From Klebsiella spallanzanii (GTDB lineage Bacteria > Pseudomonadota > Gammaproteobacteria > Enterobacterales > Enterobacteriaceae): a stretch of DNA of 64,000 nt. The stretch covers positions 124,001 through 188,000 of the forward strand of contig NZ_CABGGS010000034.1 of the NCBI RefSeq assembly GCF_902158555.1, given 5' to 3'. Shown piece after piece: positions 36,904 to 46,226 of the stretch. Both the position numbers and the translations under genes were made by a program. How positions within the stretch are numbered: position 1 is the stretch's first letter; each line of letters starts with the position of its first letter. Under the pieces are notes generated by a model that saw only the letters and a program-made list of their open reading frames with translations, was not told the origin of the DNA and ran no database searches.

Positions 36904-38616
36904 TTAACTTAACCGTGTGTTGATGGTAGCAATCTCCTCACGCCATTGCGCTTGCAACTGCGGTTTTTGATGTTTTGGCCTGCGGGCCAGATCGTCAGCC
37001 AACAGTTGCTCCAGCATGACTAGCCGTTCCAGCAGCGTATCGTTATCCTCTTCAGGTTCGATGGCGAGTGACGTCGCGGCCTGCGCCATCGGGCGACGAA
37101 CGGCGACGCGCAGATTCTCATAGACCTCATCGGCGTTGTTCCATTCGCTAAGTCCGTACTCATCGATAAGCCAGAAGCGATTGCAGCTCTTACTAATCAG
37201 TTCACGATCGTGACTCACCAGCAGCAGGCCGCCGGGATAGTCGCGCAGCGTTGCCGCCAGCGCTTCTTTGCCATCCATATCTAAATGATTGGTTGGCTCA
37301 TCCAACAGCAGCAGGCTATAGCGGGCCAGAGATAAGCCGACGAACAGCAGGCGTGAACGTTCGCCGCCGCTTAAGGTGGCGACTTTCTGCCCGTGACGCG
37401 CCCAGTTAAATCCGGCGGAAATCAGCGCTCGCTTGCGCACTTCCGGTGCCGGTTCAAAAGCTTCCAGTGCCTCAAGAAGAGTGACATCATCGGCAAGCTG
37501 ATGCAGGGTCTGGTCGTAATAACCCGGCTTCAGCCGTGGATGCAGACGTAAACCGTTCACCGTTGTTTCAAGCTGCATTTGCCGCCATAAGAGGCGCAAC
37601 AGCGAGGATTTCCCACAGCCGTTACGTCCAATAACGGCTACCCGGTCACCGCTTTTCAGACGTGTCTGGTCTACGGTGAACAGGGCAGGCAGGTCCGGTG
37701 CGGGCGGCACCGGCAGTTGCTCCATCTCCAGAATCCGGTCTGCCCGTAGCGCGTCGCCGTTCAGGACCAGACGCCATGGTGTTCCTGCGGTCAGGTCGGT
37801 TTGGCTCTCTTTCAGGCGCTCTACCTGTTTCTCCATCTGCTTGGCTTTGCGCGAGAGGTCTTCGTTGTCGTACGTCCGGCCCCAGATAGCGAGCCGTTTG
37901 GCGCTGGCGGCGACGCGGTCGATCTCTTTTTGCTCTGCTTTATGACGCAGCACGTCGCTGGCGTCCTGCTCCTCCAGCGCCTGACGGGCGGCGCTACAGG
38001 GTAGGGAGAAAGCGTGCAGAGTTTTGTCGCGCAGGATCCAACTGGTATTAGTTACAGCATCCAGTAACGGATTGTCATGTGACACCAGTATGAAACTCCC
38101 CTGCCAGGTTTGTAAGAAGCCTTCCAGCCACAAAAGGGTCGGCAGGTCGAGATGGTTCCCAGGTTCATCCAGCAGCAGAAGATCCGGTTGTTGAATCAAT
38201 GCCCGCGCAAGCAGCAGTCGGGTGTGCTGACCGCCGCTCAGGGTTGATGCCTGCTGCTGTACTTCCGCTGGCGTAAAGCCCATCTCCGCCAGCAGTCGCT
38301 CCGCTTGCCAGCGCTGGTTCTCACGGTCAAGGGCGGGAAGTTTTGCCAGCACCACCTGAAGTAGAGGCTGCGCTAACAGCGCATCCGGCAGATGCTGCTC
38401 CACTCGCGCCATCAGGCAATGGTTTGCCAGCGACACGTTACCCGAAGTGGGGTCAACAGTGCCGTCCAGCACCTGTAGCAAAGTACTTTTGCCGCAGCCG
38501 TTGTAGCCAATAAGGCCAATCCGGTCGCCTTTTTTCAGGGTAAAGGAGAGGTTGGTGAACAGCGGGCCAAACGCCGTATCAACATGAAGAGATTGTGCAG
38601 TTAGTAATGTGCTCAT
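36904..38616 (-). CDS. ABC-F family ATPase
   Basis: A 570-residue soluble protein with two ABC modules and no membrane domain, as in ABC-F translation factors and ribosome-protection proteins. Walker A sequences are GYNGCGKST and GRNGCGKSS; signatures are LSGGQHTRLLLARAL and LSGGERSRLLFVGLSL; the interdomain linker is charged. It is not a clear match to EttA, Uup, YbiT or YheS, whose sequences I recall as different. ATG 38616 is preferred to an in-frame TTG. The 5' leader contains a small ORF and competing hairpins, a pattern known for antibiotic-inducible ABC-F genes. Confidence 0.85.
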   Translation of the reverse strand: MSTLLTAQSLHVDTAFGPLFTNLSFTLKKGDRIGLIGYNGCGKSTLLQVLDGTVDPTSGNVSLANHCLMARVEQHLPDALLAQPLLQVVLAKLPALDRENQRWQAERLLAEMGFTPAEVQQQASTLSGGQHTRLLLARALIQQPDLLLLDEPGNHLDLPTLLWLEGFLQTWQGSFILVSHDNPLLDAVTNTSWILRDKTLHAFSLPCSAARQALEEQDASDVLRHKAEQKEIDRVAASAKRLAIWGRTYDNEDLSRKAKQMEKQVERLKESQTDLTAGTPWRLVLNGDALRADRILEMEQLPVPPAPDLPALFTVDQTRLKSGDRVAVIGRNGCGKSSLLRLLWRQMQLETTVNGLRLHPRLKPGYYDQTLHQLADDVTLLEALEAFEPAPEVRKRALISAGFNWARHGQKVATLSGGERSRLLFVGLSLARYSLLLLDEPTNHLDMDGKEALAATLRDYPGGLLLVSHDRELISKSCNRFWLIDEYGLSEWNNADEVYENLRVAVRRPMAQAATSLAIEPEEDNDTLLERLVMLEQLLADDLARRPKHQKPQLQAQWREEIATINTRLS

Positions 38617-38670
38617 TGTGAACTTACTCAAGAGTTACAGGCATGAGAATGCCTCGTCAAACATCGCTGA

Positions 38671-38763
38671 CGATAACCCGGTAAGCCCGAGGGAAGGGAT
38701 TCAGTCTTTGGTTTCTTCGCTCAAGCTGAAGTTATCGCAGCACGATACCGATAACGCTTGAGC
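38671..38763 (-). promoter_or_regulatory. mutually exclusive hairpins in the ABC-F leader
   Basis: On the transcript, GCTCAAGC (38763-38756) and GTTATCG (38755-38749) pair with CGATAAC (38737-38731) and GCTTGAGC (38726-38719), a 15-bp two-part stem overlapping the end of the leader ORF. The same CGATAAC could instead pair with a second GTTATCG copy (38677-38671). Alternative pairing of one strand is the hallmark of attenuation. A smaller hairpin AGGCAT/ATGCCT (38654-38639) lies just before the ABC-F start. Confidence 0.6.
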
Positions 38764-38815
38764 TGGTGCGATCGCCAAATGTATGTGAAAAATTAAACAT
38801 TTCACAGTACGGCAT
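38732..38815 (-). CDS. putative 27-residue leader peptide of ABC-F gene
   Basis: ATG 38815 follows GGAGG by five bases, the best ribosome binding site in this neighbourhood, and reads 27 codons to TAA. The peptide begins MPYCEMFNFSHTFGD and ends SVIGIVLR. Its last codons lie in the loop and right arm of the large leader hairpin, so a ribosome halted late in the ORF would prevent the hairpin. No homologue is known to me; a regulatory rather than structural product is inferred. Confidence 0.55.
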   Translation of the reverse strand: MPYCEMFNFSHTFGDRTSSSVIGIVLR

Positions 38816-38890
38816 GGGATCCTCCTTTTCTATTCAGTTAGTTGATGGGTGACGGCAGTGTAGAGGGAGAAAGCGGTTTTGGCTAGCAGT

Positions 38891-38929
38891 GAACGAACCA
38901 GAGCCTGATTTTCAGGCCCTGGTTCGTTC
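38891..38929. terminator. long inverted repeat downstream of maeA
   Basis: GAACGAACCAG-A-GCCTGA, a TTT loop and TCAGGC-C-CTGGTTCGTTC form an 18-position stem with one mismatch. It lies between the maeA stop and the ABC-F leader and probably ends maeA transcripts, although no T run follows on the minus strand. Confidence 0.6.
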
Positions 38930-38956
38930 CTTCGTTTTTATCAGCAGCGTTTTCGC

Positions 38957-40654
38957 TTAAATAGAAGTCCGGCGATAGTTGCGGTATTCCGGCTGCCAGA
39001 AGTTATCGGCAATCGCCTGCAACAGCGCTTCCGCTGACGTTTTCACCGCCACGCCCTGTTCCTGGGCAATTTTGCCCACTGCGAAAGCGATAGCGCGCGA
39101 AACGGTTTGAATATCCTTCAGCTCCGGCAGAACCGGGCCCTCACCGTTATTAACCAGCGGTGAGTGTTTCGCGAGAGTCTCGCTGGCGGCCATCAGCATT
39201 TCGTCCGTGACGCGGGATGCGCCGGAAGCGATAACGCCAAGCCCAATTCCCGGGAAGATGTAGGAGTTATTACACTGGGCGATAACGTACTGCTTGCCTT
39301 TGAGCGTCACCGGCGCGAACGGACTGCCGGTGGCAACCAGCGCTTCGCCGTCGGTCCAACTGAGAATATTTTGCGGTGTAGCTTCCACACGGGAAGTCGG
39401 GTTAGACAGCGGCATCACAATCGGGCGCGGGCAGTGCTTGTGCATCTCGCGGATTATCTCTTCGGTGAACAGTCCCGGCTGGCCGGATACGCCGATCAGG
39501 ATATCCGGTTTGACGTTGCGCACGACGTCAAGGAGAGACAACACATCATTAGTGGTATCCCAGTTCTGTAGATGTTCTCGTTTTTGCACCAGTTTACTCT
39601 GGAACGGCAGCAGATTTGGCATGGCGTCGGTCAACAGGCCGAAACGGTCGACCATAAAGACGCGCTTGCGGGCCTCTTCTTCACTTAAGCCTTCGCGCTG
39701 GATCTGGGCGATGATTTGCTCGGCGATACCGCAGCCTGCAGATCCTGCGCCAAGGAAGACAATTTTCTGCTCGCTTAATTGGCTACCCGCGCCGCGGCTG
39801 GCGGCGATCAGCGTGCCGACGGTGACCGAAGCGGTGCCCTGAATATCATCGTTAAATGAGCAAACTTCATTACGATAGCGGTTAAGCAATGGCATCGCGT
39901 TTTTCTGCGCGAAGTCTTCGAACTGCAGCAGAACGTCCGGCCAGCGGGCTTTGATCGCCTGGATAACATCATCGACAAACTGGTAGTACTCATCGTCAGT
40001 GATGCGCGGGTGACGCCAGCCCATATACAGCGGGTCATCCAGCAACTGCTGGTTATTGGTGCCGACATCCAGCACTATTGGCAGAGTGTAGGCAGGGCTG
40101 ATGCCGCCGCAGGTGGTATAGAGTGACAGTTTGCCGATAGGAATGCCCATTCCGCCGATGCCCTGATCGCCGAGGCCGAGAATACGTTCGCCATCGGTCA
40201 TCACGATAACCTTGACGTTGTGATTCGGTACGTTTTGCAGAATATCGTCGAGATTATTGCGGTTCTGCCAGGAGATAAACACGCCGCGGGCGCGACGATA
40301 GATCTCAGAGAATCGTTCACAGGCGGCACCCACGGTTGGGGTGTAAATGACCGGCATCATTTCATCGAGATGGTTGCCGACCAGGCGGTAGAACAGCGTC
40401 TCGTTGGTATCCTGGATGTTGCGCAGGTAAATATGCTTGTCGATGTCGGTCTTAAATCCCTGGTACTGGATCCACGCGCGTTCGGCCTGTTCCTCGATGG
40501 TTTCGACGACTTCCGGCAGCAAGCCCAGCAGGTTGAAGCTACTGCGTTCTTCCATGCTGAAGGCGCTGCCTTTATTGAGTAGTGGAAACTCAAGCAGGAC
40601 GGGACCTGCATAAGGGATATAAAGAGAACGGTTTTTCTTATGAGTGAATTGCAT
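38957..40654 (-). CDS. maeA: NAD-dependent malate dehydrogenase (malic enzyme)
   Basis: A 565-residue cytosolic malic enzyme converting malate to pyruvate and CO2 with NAD reduction, equal in length to E. coli MaeA. The family signature [19 protein letters not shown], the nucleotide loop [13 protein letters not shown] and the malate/metal region [31 protein letters not shown] are present. TTAGTGCG lies near the start with a GGAGTT site. The neighbour upstream is sra, as in E. coli. It has its own 3' hairpin. Confidence 0.95.
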   Translation of the reverse strand: MQFTHKKNRSLYIPYAGPVLLEFPLLNKGSAFSMEERSSFNLLGLLPEVVETIEEQAERAWIQYQGFKTDIDKHIYLRNIQDTNETLFYRLVGNHLDEMMPVIYTPTVGAACERFSEIYRRARGVFISWQNRNNLDDILQNVPNHNVKVIVMTDGERILGLGDQGIGGMGIPIGKLSLYTTCGGISPAYTLPIVLDVGTNNQQLLDDPLYMGWRHPRITDDEYYQFVDDVIQAIKARWPDVLLQFEDFAQKNAMPLLNRYRNEVCSFNDDIQGTASVTVGTLIAASRGAGSQLSEQKIVFLGAGSAGCGIAEQIIAQIQREGLSEEEARKRVFMVDRFGLLTDAMPNLLPFQSKLVQKREHLQNWDTTNDVLSLLDVVRNVKPDILIGVSGQPGLFTEEIIREMHKHCPRPIVMPLSNPTSRVEATPQNILSWTDGEALVATGSPFAPVTLKGKQYVIAQCNNSYIFPGIGLGVIASGASRVTDEMLMAASETLAKHSPLVNNGEGPVLPELKDIQTVSRAIAFAVGKIAQEQGVAVKTSAEALLQAIADNFWQPEYRNYRRTSI

Positions 40655-40764
40655 CGCACTAACTCCTTGATGATCGGCGACAGGCGGGGGGCTGGCAAGG
40701 GACTACAGCGGGCAGAGTATAAAGCAGAAGACATCAAAGGAGGGTATACAAGCGGACGATCGTC

Positions 40765-40800
40765 TTAAAAAAACACCATCCATAGAGAAGGATGGTGTTT
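40765..40800 (-). terminator. rho-independent terminator after sra
   Basis: AACACCATCC (40772-40781) pairs with GGATGGTGTT (40790-40799). On the minus strand the stem is followed by TTTTTTT. It separates sra from maeA. Confidence 0.85.
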
Positions 40801-40822
40801 ATATCATCATTCAGCTGAAAAG

Positions 40823-40963
40823 TTAGCCACCGCGGCGCTTACGGCCGGTGGCGTGGACATGGTTAACCGTGGTTTCCGCATCGCCTTCCAGCAGTACCTT
40901 TTTCTGCTGAGAAAGCTTGTAGTTCAGACCGAGAAGATGACGTGCCTGATGGTTCGATTTCAT
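40823..40963 (-). CDS. sra: stationary-phase ribosome-associated protein Sra
   Basis: A 46-residue basic protein starting [18 protein letters not shown] and ending GRKRRGG, clearly homologous to E. coli Sra/RpsV (45 residues, MKSNRQARHILGLDHKIS). It binds the 30S subunit in stationary phase. GGAGTGAGA precedes the ATG. The order maeA-sra is conserved with E. coli; the next E. coli gene, bdm, is missing and osmC lies 2.7 kb further on. Confidence 0.93.
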   Translation of the reverse strand: MKSNHQARHLLGLNYKLSQQKKVLLEGDAETTVNHVHATGRKRRGG

Positions 40964-41158
40964 TCTCACTCCTTTATCCAGTTTCGGTTTCAAGGACAAG
41001 CCCGACGGATGTCGGACGAAATTTAACCCTTAAGTATGCCGCTCCATTTTTGGCGCGGCGATAATCAGCGTGGTCCATCTTGCCGGATTTAGCAATGTTA
41101 TCGTGACAGATTAAGAACAGTCTCTTTTGGATTGCAGATAGCGCCGTCTATCAGCTAT

Positions 41159-41190
41159 TGCCCGGCGGCGCTTCGCTTGCGCGGGCCTAC
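41159..41190. repeat. REP-like unit
   Basis: TGCCCGGCGGCG, CTTCGCTTG and CGCGGGCCTAC form the Klebsiella-style REP palindrome at the 3' end of the MBL-fold gene. The rest of the 272-nt gap to sra holds the sra promoter region but nothing I can define. Confidence 0.7.
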
Positions 41191-41235
41191 ACCAACCGTC
41201 TGCACTGGTGCCAGCCGCCATCCGAATAGCCAGAA

Positions 41236-42087
41236 CTACCACTTCATTTCACCGCTATTCACTTTGGCGCTCAGCTCCAGTGAACTCTCTTCCGCCAGCC
41301 CGGGCCAGCGTTGTTTCATGGCCTTAATCACGCCAGCCGAATCCTTATGCCCGTTAAGCGCCTGCTCAAACTGCGTCAGGTAATCGCGAGTGAAGACAAT
41401 CGCGCGGTCGCCTGCTGGCGGGGTGCCAAGGTAATGGCCGGGGATCACCTGCTGCGGATGCAGAGCGGCCATCTCGTTGAGGGTATTTATCCACTGCTGG
41501 CGACTTTCCACGCTTTGGGTGTCCGCCGTCCAGACGTGCATTCCCCATGCTACGCCAGTCCCGCCAAGAATCGCTTTTTTCGCCGGGATCCAGACATAAG
41601 CGGCATAGTTTTGCGGCTGGCGGATCTCAACTTTTTCACCGTCGATAGTAAAGGTGTTAGCCGCTATCACCTGTGGGACGTAAAGCTCTTTCGGCGCACC
41701 GTCTTTCATCTGCGGGCCCCAGTACGCCAGTTTGGCCTCTTTGGTGGCATTAATATGTTTGACCACTTCAGCGGTCGCGACCACTTTGGCTTGCGGGAAT
41801 GCTTTAACCAGCGGCTCCAGGCCGAAATAGAAATCCGGGTCGCCGGAAGTAATCACGATTCGGGTGAGTTTTTTGCCGCTTTTTTGAATCATTTCAACCA
41901 GTTTTTCACCATCTTTTACGCTGAACTGGGCGTCAAACAGCACCGCTTCATGCGGGCCGGTGGCAAGGGTTGAGTTAACGGCGAAAATGCCTTTCTCCTG
42001 CGGATTGTAGGTTTGCAGCGTTAAAGGGGCTGCCAGAACCGAGGTGCTGAACAGTGCGGTAGCGATGGCAAGGGCAGATAATTTCAT
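41236..42087 (-). CDS. secreted MBL-fold protein lacking the HxHxDH motif
   Basis: A 283-residue protein with a signal peptide (ALAIATALFSTSVLAA) and metallo-beta-lactamase fold features: GPHEAVLFDAQFS, a late VIPGHYLG, and the strand-loop where the zinc motif belongs. That loop reads VITSGDPDFYFGL (78-90) instead of HxHxDH, so three zinc-binding His positions are replaced. It resembles Vmh-type MBL proteins. It may be catalytically changed, bind another metal or be non-enzymatic. The divergent LysR gene is a candidate regulator. Confidence 0.8.
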   Translation of the reverse strand: MKLSALAIATALFSTSVLAAPLTLQTYNPQEKGIFAVNSTLATGPHEAVLFDAQFSVKDGEKLVEMIQKSGKKLTRIVITSGDPDFYFGLEPLVKAFPQAKVVATAEVVKHINATKEAKLAYWGPQMKDGAPKELYVPQVIAANTFTIDGEKVEIRQPQNYAAYVWIPAKKAILGGTGVAWGMHVWTADTQSVESRQQWINTLNEMAALHPQQVIPGHYLGTPPAGDRAIVFTRDYLTQFEQALNGHKDSAGVIKAMKQRWPGLAEESSLELSAKVNSGEMKW

Positions 42088-42201
42088 CTTCGTTTTCTCT
42101 TGAACAGGTGGATGAACGCTATTTTACGGATTTCCTGATTTGCGAAAATTCCTGAAAAAAGAGATGCTGAGTTTCATAAAACGTGCAGATGGAATCGAAT
42201 A

Positions 42202-43104
42202 ATGGATCGGGTGATTGCCGCTCAGGTGTATATGCGTATTTGTGAGTTGGGGAGCTTGAGCGCCGCTGCGCGGGCGCTGGGGATGTCACGGCCAATGGTC
42301 AGCCGTTATCTGGAACAGATGGAACAGTGGGCAGGAACCCGGCTGGTGCATCGCTCAACCCGTAAGTTAACTTTAACGCCCGCCGGGGAAAAGGTGCTGC
42401 AAAAAACGCGAACGCTGACGCAGCTCTCTGATGAAATCGCCGGGCAAACCGAGCGCGTAGTTCCCAGCGGGACGCTGCGCGTTGCCTGCGCTCATTTCAC
42501 TGCGATGCAGCTTATTTCGCCTATGTTGCCCGATTTTCTCGCCCGCTATCCGCAACTGCGCCTTGAGCTGGATATCAATAATCATCCGGTGAGCCTGATT
42601 GGCGAACGGATAGACGTGGCGATCCGCATCACCGATAATCCGGAGCCGGGAGCGATTGCCCGACGCCTTGGCGTATGCCGTTCGGTGCTATGCGCCTCGC
42701 CGCGCTGGCTACAGCAGAACGGACCGCTGCAAACGCCGGACGATCTGACTCAGCATAACTGTCTGCACTACAGCCATTTCGCGAGCCAGGCATGGCAATT
42801 TACCGGCCCCAATGGCGATAGCGTGGCGGTGGCGGTTTCCGGCAACCTTAGCGCCGGGATCTCCTCACTGCTGCTGGAGGCGGCGGTGGCCGGTTGCGGG
42901 ATCGCGATGTTGCCTGAGCTGGAGGCGCAGCGGGCGCTCAACAGTGGGGCGCTAAAACCGGTCTTACCGGCTTATCAACCGAAAGCGCTAAACGTGTATG
43001 GTATTTATCTCTCGCGCGACTACCAGCCGAGCGCGCTACCGTTGTTTCTCGATGAGATCCAACAGAAACTCGCGCAATCTACCGATTCAAAAGGAACCCT
43101 GTGA
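42202..43104 (+). CDS. LysR-family transcriptional regulator
   Basis: A 300-residue regulator of the CrgA/AaeR-like branch. The N-terminal helix-turn-helix reads GSLSAAARALGMSRPMVSRYLEQME, and the effector domain follows with HPVSLIGERIDVAIRI, a stretch typical of this branch. It is divergent from the MBL-fold gene across 114 nt, the usual setting for a LysR target. Its stop overlaps the start of the GNAT gene (TGATG), so the two are co-translated. Confidence 0.87.
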   Translation: MDRVIAAQVYMRICELGSLSAAARALGMSRPMVSRYLEQMEQWAGTRLVHRSTRKLTLTPAGEKVLQKTRTLTQLSDEIAGQTERVVPSGTLRVACAHFTAMQLISPMLPDFLARYPQLRLELDINNHPVSLIGERIDVAIRITDNPEPGAIARRLGVCRSVLCASPRWLQQNGPLQTPDDLTQHNCLHYSHFASQAWQFTGPNGDSVAVAVSGNLSAGISSLLLEAAVAGCGIAMLPELEAQRALNSGALKPVLPAYQPKALNVYGIYLSRDYQPSALPLFLDEIQQKLAQSTDSKGTL

Positions 43105-43583
43105 TGATCCTGCTTCGCCCAATGCGTGATGATGAGTATCTCGCTTATCTTGATTATTTCATCCCCGATTATACGGCTGAAATCACAGCAAATTATGCGC
43201 TTTCTCCGTCAGATGCTCTTGCTCAGGCGCAGCGCGAAATCGCAGCAGATTTACCTGATGGCGTAAATACTCGCGGCCAGATCCTGCTCTGCTTGTTTAC
43301 TGATATTGAGGATGTAGAAACGCAGATTGGCTATCTCTGGTACAAGCCAGACGATGCAATGCGCTCCGCGTTTATTTACGATTTTTATATTTTCCCGGCC
43401 TTGCAGGGGCAGGGATTGGGCAAACAAGCGATGGTCGCCTTTGAGAAGGAACTGAAAAGCAAAGGCATTAGCCAAATTAAACTGCGCGTCGCCGGGGATA
43501 ATCAACGCGCGCGTCATGTCTATGAAGCCACCGGATTTCGCGTCACTGGCATTAATATGAGCAAAAATATCCCTGTGGATTGA
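43104..43583 (+). CDS. GNAT family N-acetyltransferase
   Basis: A 159-residue acetyltransferase with the acetyl-CoA motif FPALQGQGLGKQAMVAFEKEL and motif B HVYEATGFRVTG. ATG 43104 shares its A with the LysR stop codon; GTG 43101 is also in frame. The acceptor is unknown. Coupling to the LysR regulator suggests a shared function with the MBL-fold protein, but no direct evidence is visible. Confidence 0.82.
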   Translation: MILLRPMRDDEYLAYLDYFIPDYTAEITANYALSPSDALAQAQREIAADLPDGVNTRGQILLCLFTDIEDVETQIGYLWYKPDDAMRSAFIYDFYIFPALQGQGLGKQAMVAFEKELKSKGISQIKLRVAGDNQRARHVYEATGFRVTGINMSKNIPVD

Positions 43584-43663
43584 TCTGAAAGTAGCCATGT
43601 GCCGTCCAGACACGCCAGAGGGTTCTATACTTAATGCTTTCATGTCAAAAAAGGAGCGATATT

Positions 43664-44095
43664 ATGGCAATCCATAAGAAAGGTCAGGCGCATTGGGAAG
43701 GGGATCTGAAAAGCGGTAAAGGGACCGTCTCGACCGAGAGCGGCGCGCTGAACCAACAGCCTTATGGTTTCAACACCCGTTTCGAAGGCGTGAAGGGCAC
43801 CAACCCGGAGGAGCTCATCGGAGCCGCCCACGCCGCCTGCTTCTCAATGGCTCTGTCGCTGATGCTGAGCGAAGAGGGCTACACGGCCACCGCAATTGAT
43901 ACCGTGGCGGTGGTCACCCTGGATAAATCCGGCGGCGGCTTTGCCATCACCAACATTGCGCTGCAAAGCAAAATTGTGCTGCCAGGCATTGATGCCGATA
44001 TGTTTGACGGCATTATTCAGAAAGCGAAGGCCGGTTGTCCGGTGTCGCAGGTACTCAATGCAGAGATAAGCCTCGACTATCAGCTTAACCCTTAA
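43664..44095 (+). CDS. osmC: osmotically inducible peroxiredoxin OsmC
   Basis: A 143-residue thiol peroxidase that reduces organic hydroperoxides, equal in length to E. coli OsmC. Catalytic Cys59 (AHAACFSM) and Cys125 (KAGCPVSQ) fall at the canonical positions, with Arg39 in NTRFEG. AAGGAG lies seven bases before ATG 43664; an earlier in-frame start at 43634 has no site. A stem GCCCGC/GCGGGC follows. Confidence 0.94.
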   Translation: MAIHKKGQAHWEGDLKSGKGTVSTESGALNQQPYGFNTRFEGVKGTNPEELIGAAHAACFSMALSLMLSEEGYTATAIDTVAVVTLDKSGGGFAITNIALQSKIVLPGIDADMFDGIIQKAKAGCPVSQVLNAEISLDYQLNP

Positions 44096-44104
44096 TTCCC
44101 TGCT

Positions 44105-44132
44105 GCCCGCATCAGGCGGGCACTCCCTTCTT
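44105..44132 (+). terminator. terminator after osmC
   Basis: GCCCGC (44105-44110), loop ATCAG, GCGGGC (44116-44121), then a pyrimidine-rich ACTCCCTTCTTT tract. Confidence 0.6.
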
Positions 44133-44209
44133 TAAAGCCATCGTTGGCAAATGCTCCCTGTACCTATTAATGCTATCTTTGCCGCTTACGCAAAGGAGCA
44201 GGTAACGCA

Positions 44210-45079
44210 ATGAGCAGCATACGCGGAATGATTGAAGCTCAGGTTTTGGGCTTAACCGGCATGGCGCTAAAAGAGATCGATTTTGAACACCCCAAGGGGG
44301 AGCCGGGGCTGTTTGGCCCTCAGTCGGCCATCTGGCAGGTTCACGGGGATTTCACGTCCATGCTGTGCGGTGGGGTCAGCGCGTTGCTATTGCAGATGCT
44401 GCATCCGTTAGCGTTGGCAGGCGTCTGGGATCACTCTAATTTTCGTGACGATATCTTTGGTCGTCTGCGCCGCACCAGCCAGTTTATTTCCGCCACCACC
44501 TTTGGTACCACCGTCGACGCCGAACGGCTGATCGCCAAAGTACAGGGGATTCATCTGCGCGTGAGCGGTCAGGATAAAGACGGTACTCCGTATCAGGCCA
44601 GCGATCCGGCGCTACTCACCTGGGTACACGTCGCCGAGTGCAGCAGCTTTATGGCTTCTCATTTACGTTATAAACGGACCGTGGTTAGCACCGCCCGTCA
44701 GGAGCAGTATTATCAGGAAGCCGCCGAAGTTGCCCGTCGCCTTGGGGCGCGAGATATCCCGGTGACGCCGCGGCAGGTTGCCGATTATTTGCAGGATATG
44801 CGACCTGTTCTGCGCTGCGACGAACGCACGCAGGAAGTGGCTAACGTGCTGTTATCAACGCGGTTGCCGGGCCGCCTGAGTCAGCCGGTCGGGCGGATGA
44901 TGATGCGCGCCGGTATTGACCTGCTACCACCATGGGCGCAGGGGATGCTTAATTTGCCAATGAGCGCTATGCAGCGACATAGCGCGCGAATGGCGGTGCA
45001 CGGTGTCGCTCGCGTATTGCGCGCTTCGGTACGCAACGGCGCATATCACTGCGCAATGCGTCGGATGAATACGAATTAA
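44210..45079 (+). CDS. MpaB/DUF2236-family oxygenase-like protein
   Basis: A 289-residue protein of the DUF2236 (ER-bound oxygenase MpaB/MpaB'/latex-clearing-like) family. Features are GVSALLLQMLHPLALAGVWDHSNFRDDIFGRLRRTSQF, then TWVHVAECSSFMASHLRYKR, with conserved His residues that in the family could bind heme or metal. AAAGGAGCAGGTAACGC precedes the ATG. Its bacterial role is unknown. It is followed after 27 nt by the bestrophin gene on the same strand, so both may be one unit. Confidence 0.8.
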   Translation: MSSIRGMIEAQVLGLTGMALKEIDFEHPKGEPGLFGPQSAIWQVHGDFTSMLCGGVSALLLQMLHPLALAGVWDHSNFRDDIFGRLRRTSQFISATTFGTTVDAERLIAKVQGIHLRVSGQDKDGTPYQASDPALLTWVHVAECSSFMASHLRYKRTVVSTARQEQYYQEAAEVARRLGARDIPVTPRQVADYLQDMRPVLRCDERTQEVANVLLSTRLPGRLSQPVGRMMMRAGIDLLPPWAQGMLNLPMSAMQRHSARMAVHGVARVLRASVRNGAYHCAMRRMNTN

Positions 45080-45106
45080 CCTTCAGATACTTCAGGAAGT
45101 AATACA

Positions 45107-46024
45107 ATGATCATTCGGCCAGAACAACACTGGTTTCTTCGCCTGTTTGACTGGCACGGCTCCGTGCTGTCAAAAATCGTCTTTCGCCTGCTGCTTAACG
45201 TGGTGATGTCGGTTATCGCCATCATTAGCTACCAGTGGTATGAACAGCTGGGTATCCATCTGACCGTTGCGCCATTTAGTCTGCTGGGGATCGCTATCGC
45301 TATTTTCCTCGGCTTTCGTAATAGCGCCGGATATAACCGTTTTGTCGAAGCGCGAAATCTGTGGGGAACGGTGCTGATTGCCCAGAGAACGCTGGTTCGT
45401 CAGTTGAAAAATATCCTTCCGGCGGAAAGCGAATCTCATCAACGCCTGGTTAGCTACCTGGTCGCTTTTAGCTGGAGCCTTAAGCATCAGTTGCGCAAAA
45501 CGGACCCGGGCGCGGATTTAGCGCGGCTACTACCGCCACAGACGGTTACCGAGATTCTTGCCAGCTCGATGCCGACCAATCGCATCCTGCTGCTGGCGGG
45601 CGATGAACTGGGGCGTCTTCGCGCAGAAGGGAAAATGAGCGATATCACCTTCGGCATGATGGATAATAAGCTCGATGAACTGGGTCATGCCCTTGGCGGC
45701 TGCGAGCGTTTGGCCAGCACGCCGGTACCTTTTGCCTATACGCTCATTTTGCAGCGCACGGTGTATCTGTTCTGTACGCTGCTGCCGTTTGCGCTGGTTG
45801 GCGACCTGCATTATATGACGCCATTTGTCTCGGTGTTTATCTCCTACACCTTTCTGTCGTGGGATTCGCTGGCGGAGGAGCTGGAAGATCCGTTCGGTAC
45901 TGCGGCCAATGATTTACCGTTGAATGCGATGTGCAACACTATCGAACGTAATCTGCTGGATATGACCGGCCAGCATCCTTTGCCGGATAAACTTGAGCCG
46001 GATCGCTACTACAATTTGACCTGA
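45107..46024 (+). CDS. yneE: bestrophin-family anion channel YneE
   Basis: A 305-residue membrane protein of the bestrophin/UPF0187 group, similar in length to E. coli YneE (304). Four membrane helices are seen, with the channel-lining GIAIAIFLGFRNSAGYNRFVEARNLWG region and the conserved acidic cluster LAEELEDPFG near the C-terminus. Klebsiella bestrophin has been shown structurally to be a pentameric ion channel. It follows the MpaB-like gene closely. Confidence 0.88.
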   Translation: MIIRPEQHWFLRLFDWHGSVLSKIVFRLLLNVVMSVIAIISYQWYEQLGIHLTVAPFSLLGIAIAIFLGFRNSAGYNRFVEARNLWGTVLIAQRTLVRQLKNILPAESESHQRLVSYLVAFSWSLKHQLRKTDPGADLARLLPPQTVTEILASSMPTNRILLLAGDELGRLRAEGKMSDITFGMMDNKLDELGHALGGCERLASTPVPFAYTLILQRTVYLFCTLLPFALVGDLHYMTPFVSVFISYTFLSWDSLAEELEDPFGTAANDLPLNAMCNTIERNLLDMTGQHPLPDKLEPDRYYNLT

Positions 46025-46226
46025 TGTCGTTGGCTTTTCTGTATGTTTATTATTCGTTAAATAAGTTAAATCTAACGCATGATAGATAACATTGATTATA
46101 CAGTTATAGCTCTGATTGTTATGCTTTCGTTAATAAAACGCCCGTTATACTTACTGGTCGCGGGCGACAAGAAATAATGCGGCGCTTCACCTGCAATCCG
46201 CCGCCGAAAGCGTATCAGGAGTCAAC

